This document shows, piece after piece, positions 1 through 9,544 of a DNA stretch of 64,000 nucleotides; the stretch's first letter is position 1, and each line of letters begins with the position of its first letter. Under the pieces are notes generated by a model. The model was not told the DNA's origin, did not search any database, and worked only from the letters and a program-made list of their open reading frames with translations. The stretch covers positions 1,891,001 to 1,955,000 of the forward strand of contig NZ_CP012643.1 of NCBI RefSeq assembly GCF_001310085.1. The letters are read 5' to 3'. The DNA comes from Rufibacter tibetensis (GTDB lineage Bacteria; Bacteroidota; Bacteroidia; Cytophagales; Hymenobacteraceae). The translations under genes were made by a program, and so were the position numbers.

Positions 1-2
1 TC

Positions 3-1457
3 GGGAACGTGTACAGCCTCAACCGTTTTGAAGACATTGAGAAAGCGCACGGTGTGTTGGCCGCGTATCAGGAGAATGCCTTAACCCAAGACGTAGCCGC
101 CCAGATCATTTTTGGCGGTGTGGGTGCCAAAGGTAAGCTGCCGGTGAACGTATCTAACTACTTCCGGATGACCAATGGCCTGAAAACCGATGGCGGATTA
201 CGTCTGGCGTACACGCAACCAGAGGCTTTGGGCCTGAAATCACAAGATTTTGCCCAAATCGACACCCTGGTGAACCAGGCCATTCGGGCGAAAGCCACGC
301 CGGGCGCCCAGGTGTTGGTCGCCAAGAACGGGAAAGTGATTTACGCCAAGTCCTTCGGATATCATACCTATGAAAACCAGACGCCGGTGAAGAACACTGA
401 TTTATACGATCTGGCTTCTGTCACCAAAATCACGACTGCGCTGGCCGCCTACATGAAGCTGAACGGAGAAGGCAAGTTTGATGTGGACAAAACCTTGGGT
501 GAGTACCTGCCCATGATGCAAAAGTCAAACAAAGAAAGCCTGAAGTACCGCGACATTCTCACGCACCAGGCCCGCTTGAAATCCTGGATTCCGTTCTGGA
601 AGGAAGAACTTAAGAAGAACGGTGAGTTAAAAAGCAGTGTCTTCAGTCCAGATTCATCGGCCAAGTTCCCGATCAGGGTAGCCAAGAATCTGTACATCCA
701 TAAAGACCACGCGGAGGAAATCTATGAGCAAATTAAAGAATCGCCGCTGAACGAGAAACCAGGCTACGTGTACAGTGATTTGTCTTTCATTCTGGCGCCG
801 TTGGTGGTGAAGAACATTACCGGACAAGACTTTGAAACCTACCTGAAGAAGAATATTTACGAGCCGTTGGGCGCTCACACTCTTACCTTCAACCCATATA
901 AGCAGTACCCGCTGTCCCGCATTGTGCCCACCGAGGTAGACACCCTGTTCCGGAAACAGCTGTTGCACGGAACGGTTCACGACGAAGGAGCCGCCATGCT
1001 GGGAGGTGTGAGTGGCCACGCAGGATTATTCGGAAACGCGAACGACTTAGCCAAGGTGATGCAGATGTACCTCAATGATGGTATTTATGCCGGCAAACGT
1101 TACATCGCGAACAAAACGGTGAGCACGTTCAGCAAATGCCAGTTCTGCCCAGACAACTACCGCGCCCTCGGTTTCGACCGTCCGTCCAAACCGGGCACCG
1201 TGAACGGAAATGCGGCCCAAAGCGCCCCGGCAGAAAGCTTCGGCCACACCGGCTTCACCGGTATTTATAGCTGGGTAGACCCCGTAAACCAGATTGTCTA
1301 CATCTTCATGTCTAACCGCGTGCACCCCACCCGCGAAAGCTCAGTATTAAGCCAGCTGAACACCCGTACCAAGGTGATGCAGGTGGTGTATGATGCTATG
1401 GCGAAAGCCAAGAATGGTACTGCTCCCGCCACCGCTACTTCGACGACGGGACGGTAA
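3..1457 (+). CDS. GH3 C-terminal domain fused to class C beta-lactamase-like serine hydrolase (5' truncated)
   Basis: The frame is open from the first base, so the N-terminal part lies outside the window. Residues 1-60 of the visible part match the C-terminal domain of glycoside hydrolase family 3 (IIFGGVGAKGKLPVNV). From about residue 80 a beta-lactamase/PBP4*-like serine hydrolase follows: SVTK (SxxK, nucleophile Ser near residue 137), a YSD tyrosine motif and HTG near the C-terminus in place of KTG. GH3-NagZ-like/serine hydrolase fusions are common in Bacteroidota and are thought to act on periplasmic glycans or muropeptides. The fusion is seen directly; the substrate is not. A strong terminator follows at once. 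Confidence 0.9.
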   Translation, partial: GNVYSLNRFEDIEKAHGVLAAYQENALTQDVAAQIIFGGVGAKGKLPVNVSNYFRMTNGLKTDGGLRLAYTQPEALGLKSQDFAQIDTLVNQAIRAKATPGAQVLVAKNGKVIYAKSFGYHTYENQTPVKNTDLYDLASVTKITTALAAYMKLNGEGKFDVDKTLGEYLPMMQKSNKESLKYRDILTHQARLKSWIPFWKEELKKNGELKSSVFSPDSSAKFPIRVAKNLYIHKDHAEEIYEQIKESPLNEKPGYVYSDLSFILAPLVVKNITGQDFETYLKKNIYEPLGAHTLTFNPYKQYPLSRIVPTEVDTLFRKQLLHGTVHDEGAAMLGGVSGHAGLFGNANDLAKVMQMYLNDGIYAGKRYIANKTVSTFSKCQFCPDNYRALGFDRPSKPGTVNGNAAQSAPAESFGHTGFTGIYSWVDPVNQIVYIFMSNRVHPTRESSVLSQLNTRTKVMQVVYDAMAKAKNGTAPATATSTTGR

Positions 1458-1471
1458 GATTTAGTTGAAGA

Positions 1472-1517
1472 AAAGCAAAAGGCCCACACTGGTAAACCAG
1501 TGTGGGCCTTTTGCTTT
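1472..1517 (+). terminator. Rho-independent terminator of the GH3/serine hydrolase gene
   Basis: Perfect 21-bp inverted repeat with a TAAA loop (arms centred on GGCCCACACTGG), 14 bp after the stop codon. The arms end in A-rich and T-rich tracts, so it could work in both directions. Confidence 0.9.
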
Positions 1518-1738
1518 AATAGAGGTTTTGGACTTATTTTTAGAAAAAGAGGCTTAAAACTAAAGCCTTAAAAGGAAGTATTCTTTGAGGCATCCTTTCA
1601 AGAGACGCACTCTCCCCAATTATCATCTTGGAAAGATCTTGTGGGCGAGTTAGAAAAGCCTTGTGGTAAGCGCTACTACTGTTCGCTCACAAGGTCCTTT
1701 CAGGATGACAATAGAATAAACAGAAGTGAAGTACCTTG

Positions 1739-2629
1739 TTAATTACTCAACGTAACCTGAAAGTGCGGCGTGGCCGAGGTGATGGCGTCTCCTTCGCGTT
1801 GGTTGGTGCTGACCCATTTGCCTTGGTGATAAATCCAACCGTTAGGGCTGCGGTTATCGGGGCCGTAGCTCCGGATGCTGGGTTCATAGGAAATTCTGGC
1901 GGGTACTTCTTTCGCGCCAGTCTCGGGGTTTACAGCCTCGTAGCGGTTCTGCTTGAGGATGAGCCATTCAAAGGCAACGAAAAGTCCCTGCTCCGGTATC
2001 TGCAAATCATGCTGGCTTACATCTATCTTCACCGTTTTAATACCTTTCTGCGCCACCCCAATCAGCGGCACCGACACCAGATCTTTGCCCGGCGCACCAT
2101 TCTCCCCCACCCGCAGCAGATGCAATTTAAAAGTGGCGTTCTTGATATTGCTTAAAGCCACCAAGGAAATCTCGTCCAGAAAAGGAGTGGCGGCATACCC
2201 AGGTTTGTACGGAATGTACTGCGCCACAATCCAAGGCGTGCCGTTACTCCCAAAGGAGTATTCTGTGTTCTCGTCCAACTTGTTGATGACGAATTTGCGG
2301 CGCTTGGTGCTTTTCTTAACAGTCACTACATCTAACGCTACGGCAGTAGGAATTAAGGACACCTGCAGCATTCCTTCAGAAATAGCGACTCTGGTTCGCT
2401 CGTAGCCCAGACAGGAAATGACCAGCGTCTTGCCTGATAGATTGACTTGGTTAAAACTGAATTCGCCTTTTTCAGAAGAGGTGGTGCCCAGGTTCTCGTC
2501 TTCCACCCAAATGTTGGCAAACGGCACCGGCTTGCCCGTGGCCTTGTCAGTAACCACTCCTTTAACCTGACCAAATCCTACGTCCACAGACACAAGGAAT
2601 ACAAAAAGCAGGAGGATTGCTGGTTTCAT
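1739..2629 (-). CDS. Exported carboxypeptidase-regulatory-like domain protein, unknown function
   Basis: 296 aa. A signal peptide (MKPAILLLFVFLVSVDVGFG) is followed at about residues 22-95 by a CarboxypepD_reg-like beta-sandwich (VKGVVTDKATGKPVPFANIWV, then SEKGEFSF), the fold found at the N-terminus of many Bacteroidota TonB-dependent receptors. Residues 110-296 are a second unrecognised region rich in Trp, Tyr and charged residues with no TonB plug or barrel. It is probably periplasmic or surface exposed. It lies downstream of the DUF3616 gene on the same strand, separated by 143 bp holding a palindrome, so it is probably its own transcript. Confidence 0.75.
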   Translation of the reverse strand: MKPAILLLFVFLVSVDVGFGQVKGVVTDKATGKPVPFANIWVEDENLGTTSSEKGEFSFNQVNLSGKTLVISCLGYERTRVAISEGMLQVSLIPTAVALDVVTVKKSTKRRKFVINKLDENTEYSFGSNGTPWIVAQYIPYKPGYAATPFLDEISLVALSNIKNATFKLHLLRVGENGAPGKDLVSVPLIGVAQKGIKTVKIDVSQHDLQIPEQGLFVAFEWLILKQNRYEAVNPETGAKEVPARISYEPSIRSYGPDNRSPNGWIYHQGKWVSTNQREGDAITSATPHFQVTLSN

Positions 2630-2655
2630 GCTGTATGAAAATGGAGAAGACAGAT

Positions 2656-2695
2656 TTGTTTTCAGGCCGCTTTTCTAAAGACGGCCCGAAAACAA
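2656..2695 (-). terminator. Palindromic 3'-end element (terminator-like) after the DUF3616 gene
   Basis: 40-nt inverted repeat with arms TTGTTTTCAGGCCG / CGGCCCGAAAACAA and a TTTTCTAAAGA centre. It lies 77 bp past the DUF3616 stop and belongs to the recurrent palindrome family described in the findings. Confidence 0.6.
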
Positions 2696-2772
2696 GAGTT
2701 GAAGAGAGGAATCATCTTTCCCAACGCGCACTCTCGCGGCTTATTTGATGCGCCCGTAACTTTCAGTTTACC

Positions 2773-3879
2773 CTAAATCTTATATATATCGGCTACCACG
2801 GTGTTTTCTTCTGGTTTGCGGGCATCAGCGGGGCTATCAAAGACGACTAACAAGTGCTCGTCATCGTAGACGGCCAGTCCTTCGGCTTTGTCCTGGCCCG
2901 AGGTAGGGCCACTGCCGTGGGGCACGTCAAACAAATGCTCCAGATCTTTGCGGTGTACCATCTGTTCGCCTTCCAGGGAACTGCTCATGGCATTGGGCCA
3001 ACGGTACACGGCAATGGTTCCGTCCAGATCCATGGACGGACCAGCCAGAATGTACAGGTCATCGCCTTTGGCGCGCAGTTCCCTGATTCCCTGTCCGGCC
3101 AGGTGCAGGAAGTGTTTTTTGTAGAGGGTGCCTTCTGCATTCTTCTTCAGCTGCAGGAAACCTTCTTTCTTAGCATCCTCCAGTTCCAGTTCCAGCACCA
3201 TGGCCCAGCCGCGCAGCACCGGTCCGCGCAGGCCCACAAAAATTCGTCCTTCGTGGATGGACAAACCTTCAATGTCAAATCCGTTGTCTTTTCCAGGAAT
3301 CGGGAGGAAATCAGCGAGATGGATGTCTTTTTTAATGGCGTCCATGAGCTGGTTCTTTTCACCGACGCTCACCAATTGTGCGGCCCGCAACGTTTTGGAT
3401 GGATCTTCGGGATCAGGAGATTCTTTGGACAAGGTGTACTCTCCGGTGTTCACATCTTGTACCAACGGAATACGGGCCAATACATACCGGTTGGGCTCTT
3501 CTTTCACCTTCGCCAGGCGCTCAATCTGTTTTTTCACCGAGTCTTCTTTGCGAGGCTTTTTTCGTTTAAGACTGTGGGAACCCACCAGCCATAGATATCC
3601 GCCGCTTAAAGCCAGTCCTTCAATGTCAATCTCGCATGAACTACCCTCAGGCAGGTCCAAGTATTGGGTGAGGTCAAAGTGCACGTGTTCCCCGAAGCTG
3701 TGTTCACCAGTCTTTTTCAGGCGCTCCAGCGTGGTCTGCTCGTCACAGCTGAGCCAGAGGTAATCACCAGTGCGCAACACGGTAGAAAGGCCGTCGCGCA
3801 CGTGCTTGCCGGTGGCGGTCATGCAATGGGTAGAATCAAAATGGAGCTCAAGCGGTATGGCAGGGTTTTTCATAGTCAT
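2773..3879 (-). CDS. DUF3616 domain-containing protein
   Basis: 368 aa with no signal peptide. The sequence matches the DUF3616 family: an N-terminal LSTVLRTGDYLWLSCDE segment, repeated ALSGGYLWLVGSH and GFDIEGLSIHEGRIFVGLRGP strand patterns typical of a beta-propeller-like fold, and a C-terminal DKAEGLAVYDDEHLLVVFDSP segment. The repeated D-x-EGL signature (DIEGLALSG, DIEGLSIHE, DKAEGLAVY) suggests propeller blades that may bind a metal. The function is unknown in the family. It is monocistronic by position. Confidence 0.85.
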   Translation of the reverse strand: MTMKNPAIPLELHFDSTHCMTATGKHVRDGLSTVLRTGDYLWLSCDEQTTLERLKKTGEHSFGEHVHFDLTQYLDLPEGSSCEIDIEGLALSGGYLWLVGSHSLKRKKPRKEDSVKKQIERLAKVKEEPNRYVLARIPLVQDVNTGEYTLSKESPDPEDPSKTLRAAQLVSVGEKNQLMDAIKKDIHLADFLPIPGKDNGFDIEGLSIHEGRIFVGLRGPVLRGWAMVLELELEDAKKEGFLQLKKNAEGTLYKKHFLHLAGQGIRELRAKGDDLYILAGPSMDLDGTIAVYRWPNAMSSSLEGEQMVHRKDLEHLFDVPHGSGPTSGQDKAEGLAVYDDEHLLVVFDSPADARKPEENTVVADIYKI

Positions 3880-4044
3880 GTGGTAAGTACGGTATCTGCA
3901 CAGAAATAAGTTAGCGTTTTTTGCTCCATATTCAGAAATGAGGCTAAAACAAAATCTGAACTTCAGACTAACTTTTCATTTTTCCCGCAATATAGAAGGC
4001 AGATGTTTTTTGATGGGCCACCTTCCTTCTTCTATAGTTACGAA

Positions 4045-4074
4045 GAAAGCCGCCCCTGTTTAGGAGCGGCTTTC
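4045..4074 (-). terminator. Hairpin terminator after the small lipoprotein gene
   Basis: GAAAGCCGC / GCGGCTTTC 9-bp stem extended by CCT/AGG, 20 bp downstream of the stop of the minus-strand lipoprotein gene. Confidence 0.75.
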
Positions 4075-4094
4075 ATGAAATTGGTCGAAAACGA

Positions 4095-4964
4095 TTATTG
4101 TGCCAGCGTTACTTTACGCTCTACGGTGTTGAAAGGACCAGGAATCACCTTGCCTTGATTGTCAATCAGCTCCAGCTTGAAGGTGTTCTCGCCCATTGGC
4201 AAACCTTCAACCAGGTATGGCAACCACTGGTCTAAGATGAATTCATTGCCATTGATGGTGGCGCGTACCTTGTTTCCGTCTTTCGCTAATTTGGTGTTCA
4301 CCAGGTAGAAATCCAGCATCACTTTGCGGGTGTCAGCGCCTTTGTACTCGCCTTTGGGGCGGCTATAGAACAGGTGCTGGCCACTTTCGTCAAACTTGGC
4401 GGCGTTGGCTGGGGCATTCCCTACGTTGATCACACGCAGGTCATACGCATCTTCGTGCTTGATGCTCTCGTGGTACGAACGCGAAAGGAACGACAACACC
4501 ACGTGCTGACCCGGCTTAATGGCTTTCTTGAAGGTAGGCTTATAATGCGCGGTGTAAGGCTCGTTGTCCACGATGTTGTGGATGTGCTGGCCTTCTTTGG
4601 AGTTAGCGTGCTCATGGGTGCCAGCGTCTGAAGTCTGCTGGCTCAGCTGATAGTTTTTCACCTCGTAGTTAAACTGCACCGAGTCTCCGGTTACCTTTGC
4701 GTTCTTCTCGGGTTGGTTCAGGTCCAGATCGGCATCCGGGAAATCAACGGAGTTGCTGTAAGAATATACCTTCAGGCCGCCTTTTTCCATGGGAGTGCCC
4801 ATGTCGCCCTGGTGCTGTACGCCTGCTGTGTCTTGGGTCATACCAGAATGATCAGCGGTAGCAGTGCTATCTGTTCCAGTTGCGGTGGTAGAACGTTTTC
4901 CGTCACAGGCAGTGGCCAGTAGCGTAGCGGCTATTGCCACAAATGATAGGTGTTTCTTTTTCAT
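4095..4964 (-). CDS. Lipoprotein of unknown function, His/Asp-rich linker
   Basis: 289 aa from the ATG at 4964; an upstream in-frame ATG at 5027 is rejected because signal peptide and lipobox begin at MKKKHLSFVAIAATLLATAC. After the lipid-modified Cys comes a low-complexity Thr/Ser/Asp/His linker (about residues 22-65), then a folded region of about 220 aa with HEHANSKEGQHIHNIVDN and GEYKGADTRKVMLDFYLV. His-rich stretches could bind metal, but this is inference. Related Bacteroidota proteins have been labelled phosphopeptide-binding; I cannot confirm that here. A -7 box TATCTTTG lies upstream at 4998-5005. Confidence 0.7.
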   Translation of the reverse strand: MKKKHLSFVAIAATLLATACDGKRSTTATGTDSTATADHSGMTQDTAGVQHQGDMGTPMEKGGLKVYSYSNSVDFPDADLDLNQPEKNAKVTGDSVQFNYEVKNYQLSQQTSDAGTHEHANSKEGQHIHNIVDNEPYTAHYKPTFKKAIKPGQHVVLSFLSRSYHESIKHEDAYDLRVINVGNAPANAAKFDESGQHLFYSRPKGEYKGADTRKVMLDFYLVNTKLAKDGNKVRATINGNEFILDQWLPYLVEGLPMGENTFKLELIDNQGKVIPGPFNTVERKVTLAQ

Positions 4965-4997
4965 AGTAGGGTTTTCGTATAAGTACGTAGAATGTTT

Positions 4998-5005
4998 CAA
5001 AGATA
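4998..5005 (-). promoter_or_regulatory. Bacteroidota -7 box (TATCTTTG) for the lipoprotein gene
   Basis: TAnnTTTG match on the minus strand, 34 bp before the ATG at 4964. No clear -33 TTG partner was found. Confidence 0.5.
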
Positions 5006-5065
5006 GAAATTTCGTAACTTGCTGCACATTTTAAAGGACTTTCAAAAACGCGTCAAGACAGGTTT

Positions 5066-6037
5066 ATGAATGATAAATTGTTAGAAGAAATACCTTCTTT
5101 AGACTTAGCCGATTTTACCTCCGGCGACCCGACACGCAAAGCCGCTTTTGTGCAGGCAATGGGCGATGCGCACCAAAACATTGGCTTTGTGGCGTTGAAA
5201 AACCATGGTCTGAGTGATGAATTGACCGATGAGCTGTACGCCGCCATCAAAAAGTTCTTCGCCTTACCCGATGACGTGAAGCAGAAATACGAGATCCCCG
5301 GCCTGGCCGGACAGCGTGGCTACGTAGGCAAAGGAAAAGAACACGCCAAAGGCCGCAACACCGGTGACCTGAAAGAGTTCTACCATGTGGGCCAGGAAGT
5401 AACCGACAACGACCCCATCAAAGACGAATACCCAGATAACGTTTGGCCAGAGGAGACTCCCGAGTTCCAGGGAGTGGCGCTAGAAGCGTACAAGCGTCTG
5501 GAGGCGGCCGGCAAACAAGTGCTGCGCGCCTTGGCCTTGTACTTAGGTTTGTCTGAAGATTACTTTGACGCCAAAGTGCACAACGGCAACAGCATCCTGC
5601 GCGCCATCCACTACTTCCCCATCGAGAACCCGGATGCCGTACCAGCCGATGCCGTTCGCGCTGCCGAGCACGGTGATATCAACCTGATTACCTTGTTGAT
5701 GGGTGCCTCCGCCGATGGCCTGCAAGTGCTTCGCCGCGACGGGAAATGGATTCCGATCACTGCCCTGCCAGAGCAAATTATCGTGAACGTTGGCGATATG
5801 CTGTCGCGCCATACCAACAACAAGCTGAAGTCTACCATCCACCGCGTAGTGAACCCACCGCGCGAGCTGATGCACACGTCCCGCTTCTCTATTCCGTTCT
5901 TCATGCACCCACGTTCTGAGATGGACCTAACTTGCTTGGAGGGTTGCATTGATGCCCAGAACCCAAAACAATTCCCTGATATCACGGCCGGCGAGTTCCT
6001 GAACGAGCGTCTGGTGGAGTTAGGATTAAAAAAATAA
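5066..6037 (+). CDS. Isopenicillin N synthase-like 2-oxoglutarate/Fe(II) dioxygenase
   Basis: 323 aa cytosolic oxidoreductase. The N-terminal DIOX_N domain spans about residues 10-120 (GFVALKNHGLS). The double-stranded beta-helix core carries the facial triad His202-x-Asp204 (EHGDINLITLL) and His259 (STIHRV), and the 2OG-binding Arg273-x-Ser275 (RFSIPFF). The family includes IPNS, ACC oxidase, flavonol synthases and bacterial homologues of unknown substrate; all catalytic residues are present, so it should be active. The substrate is not predictable from context. It is monocistronic with a terminator just after the stop. Confidence 0.88.
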   Translation: MNDKLLEEIPSLDLADFTSGDPTRKAAFVQAMGDAHQNIGFVALKNHGLSDELTDELYAAIKKFFALPDDVKQKYEIPGLAGQRGYVGKGKEHAKGRNTGDLKEFYHVGQEVTDNDPIKDEYPDNVWPEETPEFQGVALEAYKRLEAAGKQVLRALALYLGLSEDYFDAKVHNGNSILRAIHYFPIENPDAVPADAVRAAEHGDINLITLLMGASADGLQVLRRDGKWIPITALPEQIIVNVGDMLSRHTNNKLKSTIHRVVNPPRELMHTSRFSIPFFMHPRSEMDLTCLEGCIDAQNPKQFPDITAGEFLNERLVELGLKK

Positions 6038-6055
6038 TCTGTTTTCAGAAACATA

Positions 6056-6086
6056 GAAAGGGGCCTTTAGGGCTCCTTTCGTTTTT
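6056..6086 (+). terminator. Rho-independent terminator of the 2OG oxygenase
   Basis: GAAAGG-GGCC stem with TTTA loop and GGC-CCTTTC right arm, followed by GTTTTTA, 19 bp after the stop. Confidence 0.8.
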
Positions 6087-6137
6087 ATGCCTATTTTTAT
6101 AAAACTGGCTTAAACCGCTCATCAACGCTTCGGTCTA

Positions 6138-7313
6138 TTGCGCCCTCGTAACTATATTTTCCTGAAGGATGTGGCTTCGCTTTCGCTCACGGCGTTTGGC
6201 GGACCTCAGGCGCATATTGCCATGATGCTGCGCCTTATGGTGGAAAAACGGGGGTACATCACCGAGAAGGAACTGCTGGAACTGAACGCTCTGTGCCAGA
6301 TTCTGCCTGGTCCCTCCTCCACCCAAACCATCACGGCCATCGGGTTTAAAGTGGGTGGTCCTAACTTGGCTTACCTCACTCTTTTAGTCTGGATTGCCCC
6401 AGCTGCACTCATCATGATTGCGGCCGCCTTAATCATTTCCTTTCTGCAGGGACAAGGAGCTCCTCTGGGCTTCACTCGCTTCATCCAACCCATGGCGGTA
6501 GGCTTTGTGGCCTTTGCCGCCTGGCGGATCAGCTCAAAGGTAGTCTATACCAAAAGTGGCATCGTGATTATGGTGTTCTCCGCTATTCTGGCTTTCTTTT
6601 TCAGGTCGCCCTGGGTTTTCCCCCTGCTGCTTTTGCTGGGCGGCAGTTTGACGGCGCTCCGGTTTCAAAAGCAACCAGTGCTGGAGAAAAAGCCGATGAA
6701 AGTAGAATGGGCTAACTTCCTGCTTTTCTTGGGAGTTTTTATCGCGGCGGCAATTCTGGGTAGGTTCACACAACTACGGGCCGTCTTGCTGTTTGAGAAC
6801 TTCTACCGGAACGGCAGCCTCATCTTTGGCGGTGGGCAGGTCTTGATTCCGGTGATGTACACCGAGTTCGTGGAGTTCAAAGGTTACCTGAATCCCAAAG
6901 AGTTTCTATCCGGGTTTGCGTTGGTGCAGGCGTTGCCTGGTCCGGTTTTTTCCTTCTGCTCGTACATTGGCACCTTATCCATGCGCCCGTACGGCTGGGG
7001 AAGCCAGATCCTGGGCGGGGTGGTGACGACCATCGCCATCTTTCTGCCGGGCACCTTCCTAATCTTCTTTGTGATCCGTTTTTGGGAAGAGCTCCGGAAA
7101 TACCGCGTGATTCAGGCCTCTCTGGAAGGCATTAATGCCGTGGGCTGTGGTATGGTGTGCGCCGCTGCCATCATGCTGTATCACCCCATTGAGAATACCC
7201 CTTATAATTTTGGCCTGGTGGTGCTCACCTTTGGGCTGCTGCAATGGACGAAGATTCCGGCTCCTGCCCTGATTCTCACGGGGCTAGTAGTAGGCTTATT
7301 ATTCCCCGGGTAG
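6138..7313 (+). CDS. chrA: Chromate efflux transporter, CHR family (ChrA-like)
   Basis: 391 aa integral membrane protein with two homologous CHR halves: N-half FLKDVASLSLTAFGGPQAH and PGPSSTQTITAIG, C-half NGSLIFGGGQVLIP and ALVQALPGPVFSFCSYIG. This is the full-length two-domain architecture that exports chromate using the proton or sulfate gradient. The start is taken as the TTG at 6138: an in-frame stop at 6111 precedes it, no ATG lies between, and the first downstream Met would remove the first CHR signature. There is no chrB-type regulator beside it. Some CHR proteins have other substrates, so chromate is a family-level assignment. Confidence 0.87.
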   Translation: MRPRNYIFLKDVASLSLTAFGGPQAHIAMMLRLMVEKRGYITEKELLELNALCQILPGPSSTQTITAIGFKVGGPNLAYLTLLVWIAPAALIMIAAALIISFLQGQGAPLGFTRFIQPMAVGFVAFAAWRISSKVVYTKSGIVIMVFSAILAFFFRSPWVFPLLLLLGGSLTALRFQKQPVLEKKPMKVEWANFLLFLGVFIAAAILGRFTQLRAVLLFENFYRNGSLIFGGGQVLIPVMYTEFVEFKGYLNPKEFLSGFALVQALPGPVFSFCSYIGTLSMRPYGWGSQILGGVVTTIAIFLPGTFLIFFVIRFWEELRKYRVIQASLEGINAVGCGMVCAAAIMLYHPIENTPYNFGLVVLTFGLLQWTKIPAPALILTGLVVGLLFPG

Positions 7314-7351
7314 GATTTCAGGCATTTTTGAAAATAACCTGTAAAACAAGA

Positions 7352-7383
7352 AAGCCCTGAAAGAACAGATTCTTCCAAGGCTT
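7352..7383 (-). terminator. Terminator-like hairpin after rfbA
   Basis: AAGCC..GAA / TTC..GGCTT stem followed on the minus strand by TCTTGTTTTAC, 45 bp past the rfbA stop. Confidence 0.55.
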
Positions 7384-7428
7384 CCTTTTATTGGGTGTAG
7401 GAAGTTGTTACACCTCCTGCTTTTTGGC

Positions 7429-8313
7429 TTATAAGCTGCCTGACAAATTTTTCTCTTTCAGGATGTTCAACAAGTAATCGCCGTAGCCGCTTTTGCGCAA
7501 AGGCTCAGCCACCCGCTGCAGTTGCTCTGCGTTTATGTAACCCATCCGGTAAGCTACCTCTTCAATAGCCCCAATCTTCAAGCCTTGGCGTTCTTCAATG
7601 ACCTGAACAAACGTAGCAGCCTGCATTAAGGATTGAATGGTACCCGTATCTAACCAGGCCGTACCACGGTCCAGGATACCTACTTTCAGTTTGCCTTGGC
7701 GCAGGTATTCTTTGTTCACATCGGTGATCTCGTATTCGCCACGCGGGCTAGGCTCCAGATTTTTGGAGATCTCTACTACATCGTTGTCATAGAAGTACAG
7801 ACCAGGCACTGCGTAGCTTGATTTAGGCTGCTTCGGCTTTTCTTCAATAGAGACAGCCTTCATGCTTTCATCAAACTCCACCACACCGTAGCGCTCCGGG
7901 TCCTGTACGTGGTAGGCATACACTACCCCGCCTTCAGGGTCGTTGTTGGCTTGCAGGAGTTTGCTCATGCCTGATCCGTAAAAGATGTTATCTCCCAAGA
8001 TCAAAGCTGCCTTGTCATTCCCGATGAAGTCTGCACCTAAGACAAACGCCTGAGCTAGTCCGTTAGGAACTTCCTGTACCTGGTAGCTGAAGTTACACCC
8101 AATCTGGCTGCCGTCGCCCAGCAGGCGCTCAAACATAGGCAGGTCATGCGGAGTGGAGATAATCAGGATGTCTCTGATTCCGGCCAACATCAAGGTGGAC
8201 AACGGATAATAGATCATCGGTTTGTCATACACCGGCATCAACTGCTTACTAACGGCGAGCGTGAGCGGGTGTAACCTTGTTCCTGAGCCTCCGGCTAAAA
8301 CAATTCCTTTCAT
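7429..8313 (-). CDS. rfbA: Glucose-1-phosphate thymidylyltransferase
   Basis: 294 aa from the ATG at 8313; an in-frame ATG 39 bp upstream lies inside the preceding gene and would add a non-conserved tail. It makes dTDP-glucose from glucose-1-phosphate and dTTP, the first step of the dTDP-rhamnose route. The nucleotidyltransferase signature [10 protein letters not shown] and [17 protein letters not shown] is intact, and [10 protein letters not shown] carries the metal-binding Asp. It starts 4 bp after the stop of the upstream epimerase, so the two are cotranscribed and possibly translationally coupled. rfbC and rfbD are not in the window. Confidence 0.95.
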   Translation of the reverse strand: MKGIVLAGGSGTRLHPLTLAVSKQLMPVYDKPMIYYPLSTLMLAGIRDILIISTPHDLPMFERLLGDGSQIGCNFSYQVQEVPNGLAQAFVLGADFIGNDKAALILGDNIFYGSGMSKLLQANNDPEGGVVYAYHVQDPERYGVVEFDESMKAVSIEEKPKQPKSSYAVPGLYFYDNDVVEISKNLEPSPRGEYEITDVNKEYLRQGKLKVGILDRGTAWLDTGTIQSLMQAATFVQVIEERQGLKIGAIEEVAYRMGYINAEQLQRVAEPLRKSGYGDYLLNILKEKNLSGSL

Positions 8314-8317
8314 GGTC

Positions 8318-9325
8318 TTATTTCTGATTGTAGATGAAGTCTTGGTTATCACGGAACCAGGCTAGAGTCCTCTGCAGACCTTCCTGAATTCTGATTTGTG
8401 GGTTGTAGCCCAACAGGCGCTGCGCTTTGGAAATATCAGCTAAGCTGTCTCTGATATCGCCGGCACGTTCAGGACCATACTCTGCCTGCACGTCAACACC
8501 GGCTTCTGCTTTCAGAATGTTGAACAAATCATTCAAAGAAGTCCTGTCACCTACCGCTATGTTGTATACTTGATTGATTGCCTCAGGATTCTCCACCAAC
8601 GCTGCGCGGATGTTCGCTTCCACGCAGTTCTCCACGAAGGTGAAGTCACGGGTTTGCTCGCCATCGCCGTTCATTCTTGGTCCGCGGTTGTTCAGTACCG
8701 CATCAATGAACAACGGAATTACCGCCGCATACGCGCCATTCGGGTCCTGACGTGGTCCGAAGATGTTGAAGTACCGTAGCCCAATGATTTCCATGCCGTA
8801 GGTTTTGCCAAACACATCGGCATACAACTCATTAGCGTATTTGGTTACCGCGTAAGGTGAAAGCGGCTTGCCAATCTTATCTTCTACTTTGGGCAGCGAC
8901 TTGCTGTCGCCGTAGGTAGAGGAAGAGGCGGCGTAGACAAAGCGCTTTACGTTCTGCTCTTTGGCAGCCATAAGCATGTTCACGAAGCCACCCACGTTCA
9001 CTTCATTTGACGTTACAGGGTCTTTCACGCTTCTAGGCACAGAACCCAAGGCAGCCTGGTGCAAAACTACATCCATCCCCTCGCAGGCTTTCATGCAAGC
9101 TTCCAGATTGCGGATGTCGCCTTCCTGTACTTCCAACCTGTCGTTATCTTTAAAAGCTCTTAAGTTTTTGTGGAACCCATTAGAGTAATCATCAAATACC
9201 CGCACCTTTTTGGCGTTATACTTCAGAAGGTATTCTACTAAGTTGGAGCCAATGAAACCTGCTCCGCCGGTAATTAGAAAGGAAGTTTGCTCTAAAGAGC
9301 CGTTATGAAAAGGATGCTCGTACAC
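8318..9325 (-). CDS. UDP-N-acetylglucosamine 4-epimerase-like SDR (WbpP/VipB type)
   Basis: 335 aa extended short-chain dehydrogenase. The Rossmann motif TGGAGFIG is at residues 19-26, the catalytic Ser is in SSSTYGDS and the catalytic YxxxK is [27 protein letters not shown] and [15 protein letters not shown] are characteristic of the WbpP/VipB group, which interconverts UDP-GlcNAc(A) and UDP-GalNAc(A). Together with the nucleotide-sugar dehydrogenase in the same cluster it could supply UDP-GalNAcA. The exact sugar is inference. The 219-bp gap to rfbB upstream contains a terminator-like palindrome, so a separate promoter may serve this gene and rfbA. Confidence 0.85.
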   Translation of the reverse strand: MYEHPFHNGSLEQTSFLITGGAGFIGSNLVEYLLKYNAKKVRVFDDYSNGFHKNLRAFKDNDRLEVQEGDIRNLEACMKACEGMDVVLHQAALGSVPRSVKDPVTSNEVNVGGFVNMLMAAKEQNVKRFVYAASSSTYGDSKSLPKVEDKIGKPLSPYAVTKYANELYADVFGKTYGMEIIGLRYFNIFGPRQDPNGAYAAVIPLFIDAVLNNRGPRMNGDGEQTRDFTFVENCVEANIRAALVENPEAINQVYNIAVGDRTSLNDLFNILKAEAGVDVQAEYGPERAGDIRDSLADISKAQRLLGYNPQIRIQEGLQRTLAWFRDNQDFIYNQK

Positions 9326-9487
9326 TATTGAATAATTTTAATTGGAAATAAAGAGTACTGACTCATTTTGTGACTACTTTTTGCAAACTGGCGTTAAAAT
9401 GCAGTTCAGCTTTCTGTTACCTGAGCCGGTCCTCTTGTACTTTAGTTAAACCACCATCCTTTTTCAAAATGAAGGTGGTGCAAACAG

Positions 9488-9536
9488 AAAGTGCGTTTAA
9501 GACCTGTTTCTATAAAACTTCTCTCAAACGCACTTT
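9488..9536 (-). terminator. Palindromic element after rfbB
   Basis: Perfect 11-bp arms AAAGTGCGTTT / AAACGCACTTT around a 27-nt centre containing CCTGTTTCTATAAAAC, 9 bp past the rfbB stop. It divides the sugar cluster into two possible transcription units. Confidence 0.5.
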
Positions 9537-9544
9537 ACTTTTAT

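Noticed and set aside
1565-1735. Possible RNA gene after the first terminator
   Set aside because: One weak hairpin (CCTTGTG/CACAAGG, 1659-1694) is visible, but there is no promoter and no match to a known RNA class.
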